Shown here in pieces: positions 47,889 to 56,910 of a DNA stretch of 64,000 nucleotides (its first letter is position 1; every line of letters starts with the position of its first letter). The notes beneath the pieces are model-generated. The model ran no database searches and was not told where the DNA came from. It was given only the letters and a program-made list of their open reading frames with translations. The stretch is from NCBI GenBank assembly GCA_014138095.1, contig JACGXE010000009.1:1-64000 (forward strand). Reading direction: 5' to 3'. Both the position numbers and the translations under genes were made by a program. The stretch comes from Ochrobactrum sp. RH2CCR150 (GTDB taxonomy: Bacteria; Pseudomonadota; Alphaproteobacteria; Rhizobiales; Rhizobiaceae).

Positions 47889-48680
47889 GTGTTCTATAGT
47901 TTTTCAAAACTTTTCTGGCTTTTCTTTCAACCACTTACGATCATTTTCTTGTTCGTTTTGCTTGGCGTGGTGACTGTTCTGGTCGGTTTTCGCAAAACCG
48001 GCCTGGCTGCGTTGGGAGCGGCTGCGCTCATTTTGTTTGTCAGCGCTTTCACGACGCTCGGCGCTTTGTTTCTCGCGCCGCTGGAAGATCGTTTCCCCAA
48101 AGCTGCTTTGCCAGAGCATGTCGACGGCATTGTCGTTCTGGGCGGTTACATGAACGGTGACATCAATGCGGGACGACCGGGATTTGAGTTGAACAGCGCC
48201 GCCGACCGTATCGTCGAGACCATGCGGCTTGCGCGGCTTTATCCGAATGCAAAGGTTATTGTTTCTGGCGGCGAGGGCGCATTTTTCGAAGAATCCAGCA
48301 GCGAAGCCGACACGACTCGCGCGCTTTTGAATGATCTTAGTTTCTTCGGGGATCGCTATATTTACGAGAACAAGTCGCGCAACACAGTTGAAAATGCGGT
48401 GTTTTCGAAAGAGCTGGCCCAGCCCAAGCCGGGTGAAAAGTGGTTGCTGGTGACCTCCGCTTATCACATGCCGCGTTCTGTCGGCTGTTTTCGCAAGGCC
48501 GGTTTCGACGTGATCGCATGGCCGGTCGATTACAAGACGCGCCTCAACGAGAAGTTCTCCATCTATCTGGAGTCACCCAATGATGCCCTGTCGCGCTTCA
48601 GCGTGGCGATGCGGGAGTGGGTGGGGCTGGCCGCTTATCGTTTTACAGGGAAGACAGATATGTTGCTGCCGCAACCCTGA
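47889..48680 (+). CDS. YdcF family protein (DUF218)
   Basis: 263 aa, GTG start at 47889. Two N-terminal membrane segments (FFQPLTIIFLFVLLGVVTVL; LAALGAAALILFVSAFTTLG), then the DUF218 domain: DGIVVLGGYMNGD, KVIVSGGEGAFFEESSSEAD, YENKSRNTVENAVFSKELA, LLVTSAYHMPRSVGCFRKAG. Similar proteins (SanA, ElyC) affect envelope integrity and lipid carrier recycling. Exact role unproven. Confidence 0.88.
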   Translation: MFYSFSKLFWLFFQPLTIIFLFVLLGVVTVLVGFRKTGLAALGAAALILFVSAFTTLGALFLAPLEDRFPKAALPEHVDGIVVLGGYMNGDINAGRPGFELNSAADRIVETMRLARLYPNAKVIVSGGEGAFFEESSSEADTTRALLNDLSFFGDRYIYENKSRNTVENAVFSKELAQPKPGEKWLLVTSAYHMPRSVGCFRKAGFDVIAWPVDYKTRLNEKFSIYLESPNDALSRFSVAMREWVGLAAYRFTGKTDMLLPQP

Positions 48681-48899
48681 TGCCGCAATTCTGCCGCCAC
48701 TATAAAGGTTTTGTTAACGAAAAAATTTGGTAAGCTTTTGATTGAAAATATATTTTGGAAGTGCGGGGCTGGCAGTTTGAACAGGCTGCCTCATTTCAGC
48801 CGCTTTTCGCCGTTGCTTTTCGCGCTTCACGTAGCTATATGATTGGTAACAGTGCCGTGATCAAAACCACTGTTATCCGGACCGTTACACAATAGGGTT

Positions 48900-49010
48900 A
48901 TGAAAAGTTCCATGGACGAAACCGTTCAAAAATCCTGCTGGGGCGTTACGCTCTGGGCAGTCATTGGGCTCGCCGCTATCATTCTCATGGCCTACCTCTT
49001 CTCTGTCTGA
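48900..49010 (+). CDS. Small single-pass membrane protein
   Basis: 36 aa, ATG 48900 to TGA. A short polar N-terminus MKSSMDETVQKSCWG is followed by one membrane segment TLWAVIGLAAIILMAYLFSV that reaches the C-terminus. AGGG lies 4-5 nt before the ATG; a second in-frame ATG is at 48912. Composition is typical of real bacterial small membrane proteins, but I cannot check conservation. Free-standing between ydcF-like and sdaA genes. Confidence 0.5.
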   Translation: MKSSMDETVQKSCWGVTLWAVIGLAAIILMAYLFSV

Positions 49011-49251
49011 TCGATAAGGCGCTGCGGATCCGAAAGATCTGTAAGCAGCGCGGAAACAGAGCTACGCATTCCGGAAAATTGATGCCGCATTTCGGCAATC
49101 GGTTTGCGTTATTCCTTTCCTACACTATCTGATATGAATGTACCGAAACGCGTGCTGTATTCGTTTGCGCATACAGCAGTCCTGACAGGGCCAGTGTTAC
49201 GGTCAAAGCTTGGTCAGTCCTCGAATGTCGGCGGGCTGTAGAAGGTGTGGA

Positions 49252-50655
49252 ATGTTTCTGTCGGTTTTCGATCTCTTCAAGATTGGTATTGGGCCTTCCA
49301 GTTCCCATACGATGGGGCCCATGACGGCCGCCCGGATGTTTCTCAATGAGATCATCAACGGCAACTGGCCTCGGCCTGCGCATTCCAGGATCGTTCGCCT
49401 GAAAGCGAGCCTGCACGGTTCGCTGGCCTATACCGGCGTTGGTCATGCGACCGACCGCGCAGTCATTCTTGGCCTTTGTGGCTTTCTGCCCGACACGATT
49501 GACCCCGATATCATGGATACGGAAGTCGAGAAGGTTCTGGCGAGCAAGCAAGTGCAGCCGGAAGGCCATCCGGCCTATCAGTTCGATCCAGCGGTCGATC
49601 TTGTTCTCGATCGCAAGACACCGCTTCCCGGTCATGCCAATGGCATGGCATTCTCCGCCTATGACCGCGATGACAATCTCCTGTTACGCCGTGCTTACTT
49701 TTCCATTGGCGGCGGTTTCGTCGTCACCGAGGAAGAGCTGAGCCGCGTCCAGCGCAGCGGAGCGAAGCAGGATGACAAGGCTGATGTGCCTTATCCTTTC
49801 CGCAATGCCGCCGAGATGCTGGTCATGGCCCATGATAGCGGGCTGTCGATTGCTGAAATGAAGCGCGCAAATGAAGAAGTGCATATGTCGCGCGATGAAC
49901 TCGACGCAGGTCTGGATCGCGTCTGGGGTGCCATGCGCGGCTGCATCGAGCGCGGCCTGAGTCGTGAAGGCATTATGCCCGGCGGGCTCGGCGTTCGTCG
50001 TCGTGCTCGGCATATCCACGACAAGCTCCAGGATGACTGGCGCAACAATCGCAGCAATCCGCTGCTCGCCAATGACTGGCTGTCGGTTTATGCCATGGCG
50101 GTCAACGAGGAAAACGCCTCGGGCGGCAGAGTGGTGACGGCGCCGACCAATGGTGCTGCGGGCGTGGTCCCGGCAGTGCTGCGCTATTATCTGCATTTCC
50201 ACGACGATGCCGACCAGAAGGGTATTCGCGATTTTCTGCTGACATCGGCAGCTATTGGCGGCGTCATCAAGCACAATGCATCAATTTCCGGCGCGGAGGT
50301 CGGGTGTCAGGGCGAGGTGGGTTCGGCATCGGCAATGGCAGCAGCCGGATTTGCCGCTGTTCTCGGTGGTTCGCCTGAACAGATCGAAAATGCCGCTGAA
50401 ATCGCGCTGGAGCATCATCTTGGCATGACCTGCGATCCGGTCGCCGGGCTGGTTCAGGTGCCTTGCATCGAACGCAATGCGCTGGGCGCCGTGAAGGCCG
50501 TGACCGCCGCGTCGCTGGCAGTAAAGGGTGACGGCAAGCATTTTGTGCCGCTGGATGCCTGCATCGAAACCATGCGCCAGACCGGCCATGACATGAGCGA
50601 GCGCTATAAGGAAACCAGTCAGGGCGGTCTTGCCGTCAATGTGGTGGCCTGCTGA
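49252..50655 (+). CDS. sdaA: L-serine ammonia-lyase (iron-sulfur dependent)
   Basis: L-serine dehydratase (467 aa, single-chain type II): serine to pyruvate and ammonia. N-terminal [20 protein letters not shown] with the substrate-loop [10 protein letters not shown]; catalytic domain [15 protein letters not shown]. Cys in [16 protein letters not shown] and [19 protein letters not shown] are the likely [4Fe-4S] ligands. I start at ATG 49252 after GAAGG because the domain begins there; the frame is open to 49210. Confidence 0.95.
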   Translation: MFLSVFDLFKIGIGPSSSHTMGPMTAARMFLNEIINGNWPRPAHSRIVRLKASLHGSLAYTGVGHATDRAVILGLCGFLPDTIDPDIMDTEVEKVLASKQVQPEGHPAYQFDPAVDLVLDRKTPLPGHANGMAFSAYDRDDNLLLRRAYFSIGGGFVVTEEELSRVQRSGAKQDDKADVPYPFRNAAEMLVMAHDSGLSIAEMKRANEEVHMSRDELDAGLDRVWGAMRGCIERGLSREGIMPGGLGVRRRARHIHDKLQDDWRNNRSNPLLANDWLSVYAMAVNEENASGGRVVTAPTNGAAGVVPAVLRYYLHFHDDADQKGIRDFLLTSAAIGGVIKHNASISGAEVGCQGEVGSASAMAAAGFAAVLGGSPEQIENAAEIALEHHLGMTCDPVAGLVQVPCIERNALGAVKAVTAASLAVKGDGKHFVPLDACIETMRQTGHDMSERYKETSQGGLAVNVVAC

Positions 50656-50724
50656 GTACTCAACTTTAGGAGAACACGATTCTTCTTGCTTGAAGCGGTC
50701 GCGTCCCTTGGCTAAACCGCTTCC

Positions 50725-51162
50725 ATGGCTCTCAATCTCGTCAAGCTTTGTGTTGGTTGCGATAGTATCGAAGATCTCGCAGCCTGGATCGATTTCCGCC
50801 TCGCTGAACAGCGGGGCGCTGGGCTCGTGCCCGAACAGACCCACACGACGCGGATGGTGCCGAAGCGCATTGATGAACTGCTTGAAGGCGGTTCGCTCTA
50901 TTGGGTCATCAAGGGCAATATCCAGTGCCGCCAGAGACTGCTGGATGTCCGACCCTTTACGGATGAAGCAGGCATCAGCCGCTGCCATTTCGTGCTGGAA
51001 TCGAAGATCGTTCCGACGGAATGGCAACCGCGCCGCGCCTTTCAGGGTTGGCGTTATCTGAGCGACAATGAAGTGCCGCGTGATGAAGCAGCCGGAAAAT
51101 CGGGCAGGGCGGCACTCCCCGCAGAGCTGCGTCAGGAACTGGCCGCGCTTGGACTTCTCTGA
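50725..51162 (+). CDS. DUF1489 family protein
   Basis: 145 aa. LVKLCVGCDSIEDLAAWIDF, HTTRMVPKRIDELLEGGSLY and VIKGNIQCRQRLLDVRPFTD match DUF1489, a small alphaproteobacterial family of unknown function with characteristic CDS and ESKIVPTEWQPRRAFQGWRY segments. Soluble. Terminator 20 nt downstream. Confidence 0.85.
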   Translation: MALNLVKLCVGCDSIEDLAAWIDFRLAEQRGAGLVPEQTHTTRMVPKRIDELLEGGSLYWVIKGNIQCRQRLLDVRPFTDEAGISRCHFVLESKIVPTEWQPRRAFQGWRYLSDNEVPRDEAAGKSGRAALPAELRQELAALGLL

Positions 51163-51181
51163 TTTGAATGTCTTTTAAAAC

Positions 51182-51209
51182 AAAAAGCCCGCCAATCGGC
51201 GGGTTTTTT
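51182..51209. terminator. Bidirectional intrinsic terminator
   Basis: AAAAAGCCCGCC / GGCGGGTTTTTT with an AATC loop. Serves the DUF1489 gene on the plus strand and the gene ending at 51230 on the minus strand. Confidence 0.9.
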
Positions 51210-51229
51210 GTTGTGCAGCTCGGTTCTAG

Positions 51230-51523
51230 TCAGTTCTCGATCGTCACGCGAACGGTGATCGTGTTGGAATTGACAGGCAGCGTCATGCGCATCCGTGCGC
51301 GTGGCTGGGAAAGGCGTTTGTTGCGGGCTGCGTGGCTGACCAGCAGGCCGACGAGATCGCGGGTTTGAAACCCGGTGCCGCGGCGCACATCGGCAATCCG
51401 CAATGCGGCTTGCTTGAGTGTCTGCACCGAGAACAGCCCGCCCAGTGCAGGCGCACGGTTTTCTTCATGAGACCAGACGGTCTTCAGCGGCGGTTGTACG
51501 TAAGTGTCTTTCATATTGGACAT
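51230..51523 (-). CDS. Protein of unknown function
   Basis: 97 aa; family not recognised. MSNMKDTYVQPPLKTVWSHE at the start, basic middle (ADVRRGTGFQTRDLVGLLVS; ARNKRLSQPRARMRMTL) and a beta-like end NSNTITVRVTIEN. No signal peptide or membrane segment. It could begin at the second Met (51514). GAGATGTCC precedes it. It lies downstream of the carboxypeptidase gene on the same strand, 73 nt away. Confidence 0.55.
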   Translation of the reverse strand: MSNMKDTYVQPPLKTVWSHEENRAPALGGLFSVQTLKQAALRIADVRRGTGFQTRDLVGLLVSHAARNKRLSQPRARMRMTLPVNSNTITVRVTIEN

Positions 51524-51596
51524 CTCGAAACCCTCTACGCTTTACAAAATTCGGGTTTGAAGCTGTTGCGAGGGGCGAAAGTCCCCTCGCGCTTGA

Positions 51597-53033
51597 TCAG
51601 TTAGCGACGGCATAGCAGCCGAAGCTCTTCTTCTTGAGAGATGCGCAAGCATCCCAAGCGGCCTGCTTCGAATTGAAGCCGACGAAACGGGCACGGTAGT
51701 AGGTGGCGTTACCCTTGCTGAAGGTTTCCGTGTAGGGCGATGCACTGCGCAGCGCGCCACCGACAGACGAGGAAGCCTTGGCAAGCATGTCGCGGGCCTG
51801 ACCTTCGCTCGGCAGCGAACCAATCTGGATGGCCCAGCCGCCAGCGGATGGCGCCGAAGCGGTCGTAACCGGGTCAACATCCTGCTGCGATGCCTGAGCC
51901 TGCGCTTGGGCCTGCAACGTTCCCGATGGGATAGAGGCCTTTGGCGTCGGGCGAACGGCTGCCTGTGCGGCAAGAGCTGCCGGACGGGCGGTCGGAGCGG
52001 CCAGAGCCAGCACCTGCGGCTGATCCGCATCGCCTTCACCGGATTCGTTATTGATCGTGTCATTGACCGTTTCTACGCGTGCAACTGGGACAGGCGCATG
52101 TCTCGCCTTTGGCAGATCGACGGCGGCAACGGTTTGCGGCACGTCATTCGTCGCGGCAATGAGGGCGTCGGTGCTGCGGCCACGTTTGGCCTGCGGCAGA
52201 TATTTGTTGATCAGCTGCGCCATGTGGGCATCACGGCTTGCACCGGTATTGCCGCCCATGACAACGGCGACGATGCGGCGGCCATCAAGATTGACCGACG
52301 AAACGAGGTTGTAGCCGGAAGCATTGGTATAGCCGGTCTTGATACCGTCCACGCCTTCAATGCGACCGAGCAGGCGGTTGTGACCGTTGATGGTCTGACC
52401 GCGGTAAACGAAGCTGCGACGCGAGAAATAGCCGAATTCACGCGGGAAATGCTGACGAAGCGCGATGCCGAGAATCGCCATGTCGCGAGCAGTGGAATGC
52501 TGCGCCATGTTCGGAAGGCCGGATGCGTTGCGGAATGTGGTGTTGCGCATGCCGAGACGACGCGCCTTGGCGGTCATCATCTGGGCAAAGCGCTCTTCAG
52601 AGCCGCCGATATATTCGCCGACTGCGGTGGCCGCGTCATTGGCGGATTTGGTGACCATGGCGAGCGCCGCATCTTCGGCGCGAATGGTCTGGCCGGGGCG
52701 GAAGCCGATCTTTGTTGGTGGACGCGCGCGGGCATAGGCTGACACGGGAATCGGCGTATCGCGGTTGATGCGCCCGGCCTGCATGGCCTCAAACAGCATA
52801 TAAAGCGTCATCATCTTGGTAAGCGAAGCGGGATAACGCTGCGCATCGGCATTCGCGGCAAAAAGCGTCTTGCCCGTGTTCGCATCGACGACGATTGCAG
52901 CATACCTGTCGCTTGCGGCAATAGCCGGTATCGTGGTGGAGGCTGTCGAACAGCCCGTCACGGTCGCGAGAAGGAGCGTAGCTTGCGCCGCTTTTTTCAG
53001 GGCATATGCGACTTTACTGAATGCCAAACGCAC
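51597..53033 (-). CDS. D-alanyl-D-alanine carboxypeptidase with SPOR domain
   Basis: 478 aa, PBP5/DacA-type serine peptidase that trims pentapeptide side chains in the periplasm. Signal region KKAAQATLLLATVTGCSTAS, active-site SxxK in YPASLTKMMTLYML, SxN in VTKSANDAATAVGEYIGG, KTG in VDGIKTGYTNASGYNLVSSV. A long Ala/Pro/Gln-rich linker (about residues 310-395) leads to a C-terminal SPOR domain (GGWAIQIGSLPSEGQARDML; YYRARFVGFNSKQAAWDACA), which in other proteins binds denuded septal glycan. The SPOR fusion suggests action at the division site. Confidence 0.93.
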   Translation of the reverse strand: MRLAFSKVAYALKKAAQATLLLATVTGCSTASTTIPAIAASDRYAAIVVDANTGKTLFAANADAQRYPASLTKMMTLYMLFEAMQAGRINRDTPIPVSAYARARPPTKIGFRPGQTIRAEDAALAMVTKSANDAATAVGEYIGGSEERFAQMMTAKARRLGMRNTTFRNASGLPNMAQHSTARDMAILGIALRQHFPREFGYFSRRSFVYRGQTINGHNRLLGRIEGVDGIKTGYTNASGYNLVSSVNLDGRRIVAVVMGGNTGASRDAHMAQLINKYLPQAKRGRSTDALIAATNDVPQTVAAVDLPKARHAPVPVARVETVNDTINNESGEGDADQPQVLALAAPTARPAALAAQAAVRPTPKASIPSGTLQAQAQAQASQQDVDPVTTASAPSAGGWAIQIGSLPSEGQARDMLAKASSSVGGALRSASPYTETFSKGNATYYRARFVGFNSKQAAWDACASLKKKSFGCYAVAN

Positions 53034-53462
53034 GATGATGACCTATCTGAATGCTGGCCTATGAGCTGGCCTTGCCGGAACTTTTATGCTGCGGCACAAA
53101 AGGCACACAGCGATCTAATTCATCCACCCTAATGTCATCAGCGTTACTAATCCGTTTATGGTAAGTGTGTCGTTCATAATTATCCGAAAATTTTTTGGTC
53201 GCCCGGTCTCGGTCCCACCTTTGATCACGCATTTATGAAGACGGTTGTGCGTCTGAAAGGAACCCGTTCGGACAAAATGCGGGAGCGGTTTTTTGCAGAA
53301 AGCGTTAGCAATCCGGGCCTTGACCTATATTAGTTGTGTCAAGGGGGTCGCTGGTAATAAGTCTCGGTTGCAAGTGCTACTGAAGGGCTTAAAATCAGCA
53401 GGAAAAGACCTACATATTGACGCAGGGCGGGGTCGGCAGATGGGCATTTGGGTACAGGTTTC
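53034..53462. other. Intergenic region between dacA-like gene and clpS
   Basis: A 429-nt divergent spacer. I see no gene in it. It holds the CCTTGAC-N13-GTCAAGG dyad at 53318-53344 and otherwise AT-moderate sequence; promoters of both genes must lie here. Confidence 0.6.
53318..53344. promoter_or_regulatory. Inverted repeat upstream of clpS
   Basis: CCTTGAC at 53318-53324 and GTCAAGG at 53338-53344, 13 nt apart, a perfect 7-bp dyad about two helical turns centre to centre. CTTGAC resembles an alphaproteobacterial -35, and CTATAT lies within. A candidate operator or promoter for clpSA. Confidence 0.4.
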
Positions 53463-53813
53463 ATGAGGCATTTCAATACAATCATGCAAAGCAAGACCGA
53501 TGGCGGGAACGGGCCGGACAACGGCACCGTTGTGGTCACGCGCACGCAGCCTAAAACCAAGAAGCCCAGCCTCTACCGTGTCCTGCTTCTAAACGACGAC
53601 TACACCCCCATGGAGTTCGTCGTACATGTCCTGCAGCGTTTTTTCCAAAAAAGCCTTGATGATGCCACGCGTATCATGCTGCATGTTCACAATCACGGTG
53701 TTGGTGAATGCGGTGTATTTACATACGAAGTCGCCGAGACCAAAGTGAGCCAGGTCATGGATTTTGCCCGCCAGAATCAGCATCCGCTGCAATGCGTGAT
53801 GGAGAAAAAGTGA
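53463..53813 (+). CDS. clpS: ATP-dependent Clp protease adaptor ClpS
   Basis: ClpS (116 aa from ATG 53463) delivers N-degron substrates to ClpAP. Core motif [20 protein letters not shown] then [29 protein letters not shown]. The residues that hold the N-terminal amino acid ([13 protein letters not shown]) are present. The disordered N-terminal tail (about 35 residues) is needed for ClpA action in E. coli. Start at 53463 or 53484. 6 nt before clpA. Confidence 0.95.
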   Translation: MRHFNTIMQSKTDGGNGPDNGTVVVTRTQPKTKKPSLYRVLLLNDDYTPMEFVVHVLQRFFQKSLDDATRIMLHVHNHGVGECGVFTYEVAETKVSQVMDFARQNQHPLQCVMEKK

Positions 53814-53819
53814 GGTCAT

Positions 53820-56309
53820 ATGCCATCGTTCTCTCCCAGCCTTGAAAGGGCACTGCATCAAGCCCTGACAATCGCAAACGAGCGGCATCACGAATATGCT
53901 ACGCTCGAACATCTTTTGCTTGCCCTGATCGACGATCAGGATGCGGGCGCAGTGATGCGCGCCTGCAACGTCGATCTGGACCACCTCAAGCGCGTCGTTA
54001 CCGATTATATCGACCGCGAACTCGATAATCTCGTCACCGGCTATGACGAGGATTCCAAACCGACGGCCGCCTTCCAGCGCGTAATCCAGCGCGCCGTTAT
54101 TCACGTCCAATCTTCGAATCGCGAAGAAGTCACGGGTGCTAATGTGCTCGTCGCCATCTTTGCGGAACGGGAAAGCCATGCTGCCTACTTCCTTCAGGAA
54201 CAGCAGATGACCCGTTACGACGCCGTGAACTATATTTCGCATGGCATTTCCAAACGTCCTCAGAGCGGCGAAACCCGTTCGCCACGGGGCGCTGAAAATC
54301 CGAGCGAAGAGCAACGCCCCGGCGTGGAGCAGGAAGAGGGACCGAAGAAGAAGCAGGACGCCTTGTCCGCTTACTGCGTCAACCTCAATGATAAAGCCAA
54401 GGCCGGTCGTATCGATCCGCTGATCGGTCGCGACAGCGAAATCAGCCGGACGATTCAGGTCCTGTGCCGCCGCTCGAAGAACAACCCGCTTTATGTGGGT
54501 GATCCCGGCGTCGGCAAGACGGCCATTGCCGAGGGTCTCGCAAAGCGTATCGTGGAAGGACAGGTTCCCGAAGCACTCGCCGATGCGACGATTTTCTCGC
54601 TCGACATGGGCACGCTTCTGGCCGGAACGCGTTATCGCGGTGACTTTGAAGAACGTCTGAAGCAGGTCGTGAAGGAACTCGAAGAGTTTCCGGGCGCGGT
54701 TCTGTTCATCGACGAAATTCATACGGTCATCGGAGCCGGTGCGACTTCGGGCGGTGCGATGGATGCATCAAACCTGCTCAAGCCTGCGCTTTCTTCCGGC
54801 GCGATCCGTTGCATCGGGTCGACGACTTATAAGGAATATCGCCAGTTCTTCGAGAAGGATCGGGCCCTTGTACGTCGCTTCCAGAAGATCGACGTCAATG
54901 AACCGTCGATCCCGGATGCGATTGAAATCATGAAGGGGCTGAAGCCTTACTTCGAGGATTTCCACAAGGTCAAATACACGGTCGACGCCATCAAGTCGGC
55001 GGTGGAATTGTCCGCGCGCTATATTTCGGATCGCAAGCTGCCCGATAAGGCAATCGATGTGATCGACGAAACCGGTGCCAGCCAGATGCTGTTGCCGGAG
55101 AACAAGCGCAAGAAGACCATCGGTGTGAAGGAAATCGAAGCGACCATCGCGACGATGGCCCGCATTCCGCCGAAGTCTGTCTCGAAGGATGACGAACTGG
55201 TCCTGTCGCATCTCGATGCGGAACTGAAGCGTGTCGTCTATGGTCAGGATCTTGCTATCGAAGCGCTGTCGGCCTCGATCAAGCTGGCCCGTGCGGGTCT
55301 GCGCGAACCGGACAAGCCAATCGGCTCCTATCTGTTTTCCGGCCCAACCGGCGTCGGTAAGACGGAAGTTGCCAAGCAGCTTGCCGCTTCGCTCGGTGTG
55401 GAGCTTCTGCGTTTCGACATGTCGGAATATATGGAGCGCCATACGGTTTCGCGGCTCATCGGCGCGCCTCCCGGCTATGTCGGTTTCGACCAGGGCGGTC
55501 TTCTGACCGATGGCGTCGACCAGCATCCGCATTGCGTGCTGCTGCTTGATGAAATCGAGAAGGCGCATCCGGACCTCTACAACATTCTCTTGCAGGTCAT
55601 GGATCATGGCTCGCTGACTGACCATAACGGTAAGAAGATCGATTTCCGCAATGTGATCCTGATCATGACCACCAATGCCGGTGCGTCGGATATGGCCAGG
55701 GCGGCAATTGGTTTCGGCTCCACGCGGCGTGAAGGCGACGATATGGAAGCGATCAACCGGCTGTTTACGCCGGAATTCCGCAACCGTCTCGATGCGATCA
55801 TTCCGTTCGGTCCGCTGCCGGTTCCGGTTATTCATCAGGTTGTGCAGAAGTTCGTTCTTCAACTCGAAGCACAGCTTGCCGAACGCGGCGTCACCTTCGA
55901 ACTGACCGAAGGCGCAATCGCATGGCTTGCCGACAAGGGCTATGATGAGCGCATGGGTGCCCGTCCGCTTGGACGTGTTATTCAGGAGCACATCAAGAAG
56001 CCATTGGCCGATGAAGTTCTGTTCGGAAAGCTCAAGCATGGCGGTACAGTGCGCGTCGATGTGATCACCAAGGCAGACGGCAAGACCGACCTGTCGCTGG
56101 AATCAGTTGCCGAGCAGCCTGTGAAGCCGAAGAAGGACATTCCGGCGGAGAAGAAGATTTCTCCTCGTCGGAAGGCCGCTCCGAAGAAGGCTGAAAAGGA
56201 AAAGGTTCTCGCCGGTAAGGACGAACCAGCTCCTAAGTCAGCCGCCAAGGCGGCGCCGAAAGCTTCGGCTGCCAAGTCCTCGGTACCGAAAGTACCGCGC
56301 AAGAAGTAA
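53820..56309 (+). CDS. clpA: ATP-dependent Clp protease ATP-binding subunit ClpA
   Basis: ClpA (829 aa), AAA+ unfoldase feeding ClpP. N-domain MPSFSPSLERALHQALTIAN; D1 Walker A GDPGVGKTAIAEGL (about residue 226) and Walker B VLFIDEIHTVIGAG; D2 Walker A GPTGVGKTEVAKQL (about 508), Walker B VLLLDEIEKAHPDLYN. Longer than E. coli ClpA (758 aa) because of a basic Lys/Ala/Pro tail of about 65 residues (KAAPKKAEKEKVLAGKDEPA; KVPRKK at the end). Ends with a strong terminator. Confidence 0.97.
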   Translation: MPSFSPSLERALHQALTIANERHHEYATLEHLLLALIDDQDAGAVMRACNVDLDHLKRVVTDYIDRELDNLVTGYDEDSKPTAAFQRVIQRAVIHVQSSNREEVTGANVLVAIFAERESHAAYFLQEQQMTRYDAVNYISHGISKRPQSGETRSPRGAENPSEEQRPGVEQEEGPKKKQDALSAYCVNLNDKAKAGRIDPLIGRDSEISRTIQVLCRRSKNNPLYVGDPGVGKTAIAEGLAKRIVEGQVPEALADATIFSLDMGTLLAGTRYRGDFEERLKQVVKELEEFPGAVLFIDEIHTVIGAGATSGGAMDASNLLKPALSSGAIRCIGSTTYKEYRQFFEKDRALVRRFQKIDVNEPSIPDAIEIMKGLKPYFEDFHKVKYTVDAIKSAVELSARYISDRKLPDKAIDVIDETGASQMLLPENKRKKTIGVKEIEATIATMARIPPKSVSKDDELVLSHLDAELKRVVYGQDLAIEALSASIKLARAGLREPDKPIGSYLFSGPTGVGKTEVAKQLAASLGVELLRFDMSEYMERHTVSRLIGAPPGYVGFDQGGLLTDGVDQHPHCVLLLDEIEKAHPDLYNILLQVMDHGSLTDHNGKKIDFRNVILIMTTNAGASDMARAAIGFGSTRREGDDMEAINRLFTPEFRNRLDAIIPFGPLPVPVIHQVVQKFVLQLEAQLAERGVTFELTEGAIAWLADKGYDERMGARPLGRVIQEHIKKPLADEVLFGKLKHGGTVRVDVITKADGKTDLSLESVAEQPVKPKKDIPAEKKISPRRKAAPKKAEKEKVLAGKDEPAPKSAAKAAPKASAAKSSVPKVPRKK

Positions 56310-56317
56310 AGCCTGAT

Positions 56318-56348
56318 AAACGGCCCCTCTTCGGAGGGGCCGTTTTTG
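56318..56348 (+). terminator. Intrinsic terminator after clpA
   Basis: Perfect 12-bp stem AAACGGCCCCTC / GAGGGGCCGTTT with a TTCG tetraloop, then TTGTTT. It ends about 15 nt before the next gene start. Confidence 0.92.
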
Positions 56349-56362
56349 TTTATGGGGGGAAT

Positions 56363-56818
56363 ATGCAGTTCATAATTCGACCGGCCACGCCGTCTGATAT
56401 GCCGCGCATAACGCATGTCAGAACTTCGGTAAGAGAAAACCATCTGTCTGTAGAGCAAATGGCCGGTATGGGGATTACGGAAGCAAGCGTCTCAGAAATG
56501 ATTCTGGCGTCTCTTTGCTGTTGGGTCGCTCTATACGACAATGAGATTGTCGGTTTTTCGATGATTGATAACGCTGAAGGTTCGCTTTTTGCGGCATTCG
56601 TTCTTCCGGGCCATGAAGGTAAAGGCATCGGAAAGCGGTTGGTGCAAATCGCAGAGCAAGAACTGTTCAAGCGTCACGCACTGATTTGGCTTGAGACAGG
56701 AGCGTCAACGCGAGCAGCCGGCTTCTATCGGAGCATGGGGTGGGGGAACGATAAGACCGTTGGGCCGGATTACATTCGTCTCGAAAAGCGGCAGGCGTCT
56801 GAAGGTGGTCTTTCTTGA
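56363..56818 (+). CDS. GNAT family N-acetyltransferase
   Basis: 151 aa, single GNAT domain. MQFIIRPATPSDMPRITHVR at the start, acetyl-CoA-binding motif A LFAAFVLPGHEGKGIGKRLV, then ALIWLETGASTRAAGFYRSM and GWGNDKTVG. Substrate unknown. GGGGGAAT ribosome site. Base composition is somewhat lower in GC than its neighbours. Directly after the clpA terminator; a family B repeat follows. Confidence 0.88.
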   Translation: MQFIIRPATPSDMPRITHVRTSVRENHLSVEQMAGMGITEASVSEMILASLCCWVALYDNEIVGFSMIDNAEGSLFAAFVLPGHEGKGIGKRLVQIAEQELFKRHALIWLETGASTRAAGFYRSMGWGNDKTVGPDYIRLEKRQASEGGLS

Positions 56819-56832
56819 AGTGGCGCTTATCG

Positions 56833-56903
56833 CGTTAGAATTTTGTTTTAACGCACCTTGTTACCCGAAAACCATTTCACACTTTTCGGTATGCATTCTA
56901 ACG
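56833..56903. repeat. Palindromic intergenic repeat, family B, copy 3
   Basis: Extended palindrome CGTTAGAA ... TTTTAACGCACC ... CCCGAAAACCATTTCACACTT TTCGG region ... GCATTCTAACG. It shows the same GCA / CCGAAAA / TTTTCGG / TGC order as copy 1, plus a further outer pair of 8 bp. It ends 7 nt before the azlC start, so the azlC promoter must lie in or before it. Confidence 0.8.
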
Positions 56904-56910
56904 TGACTTC

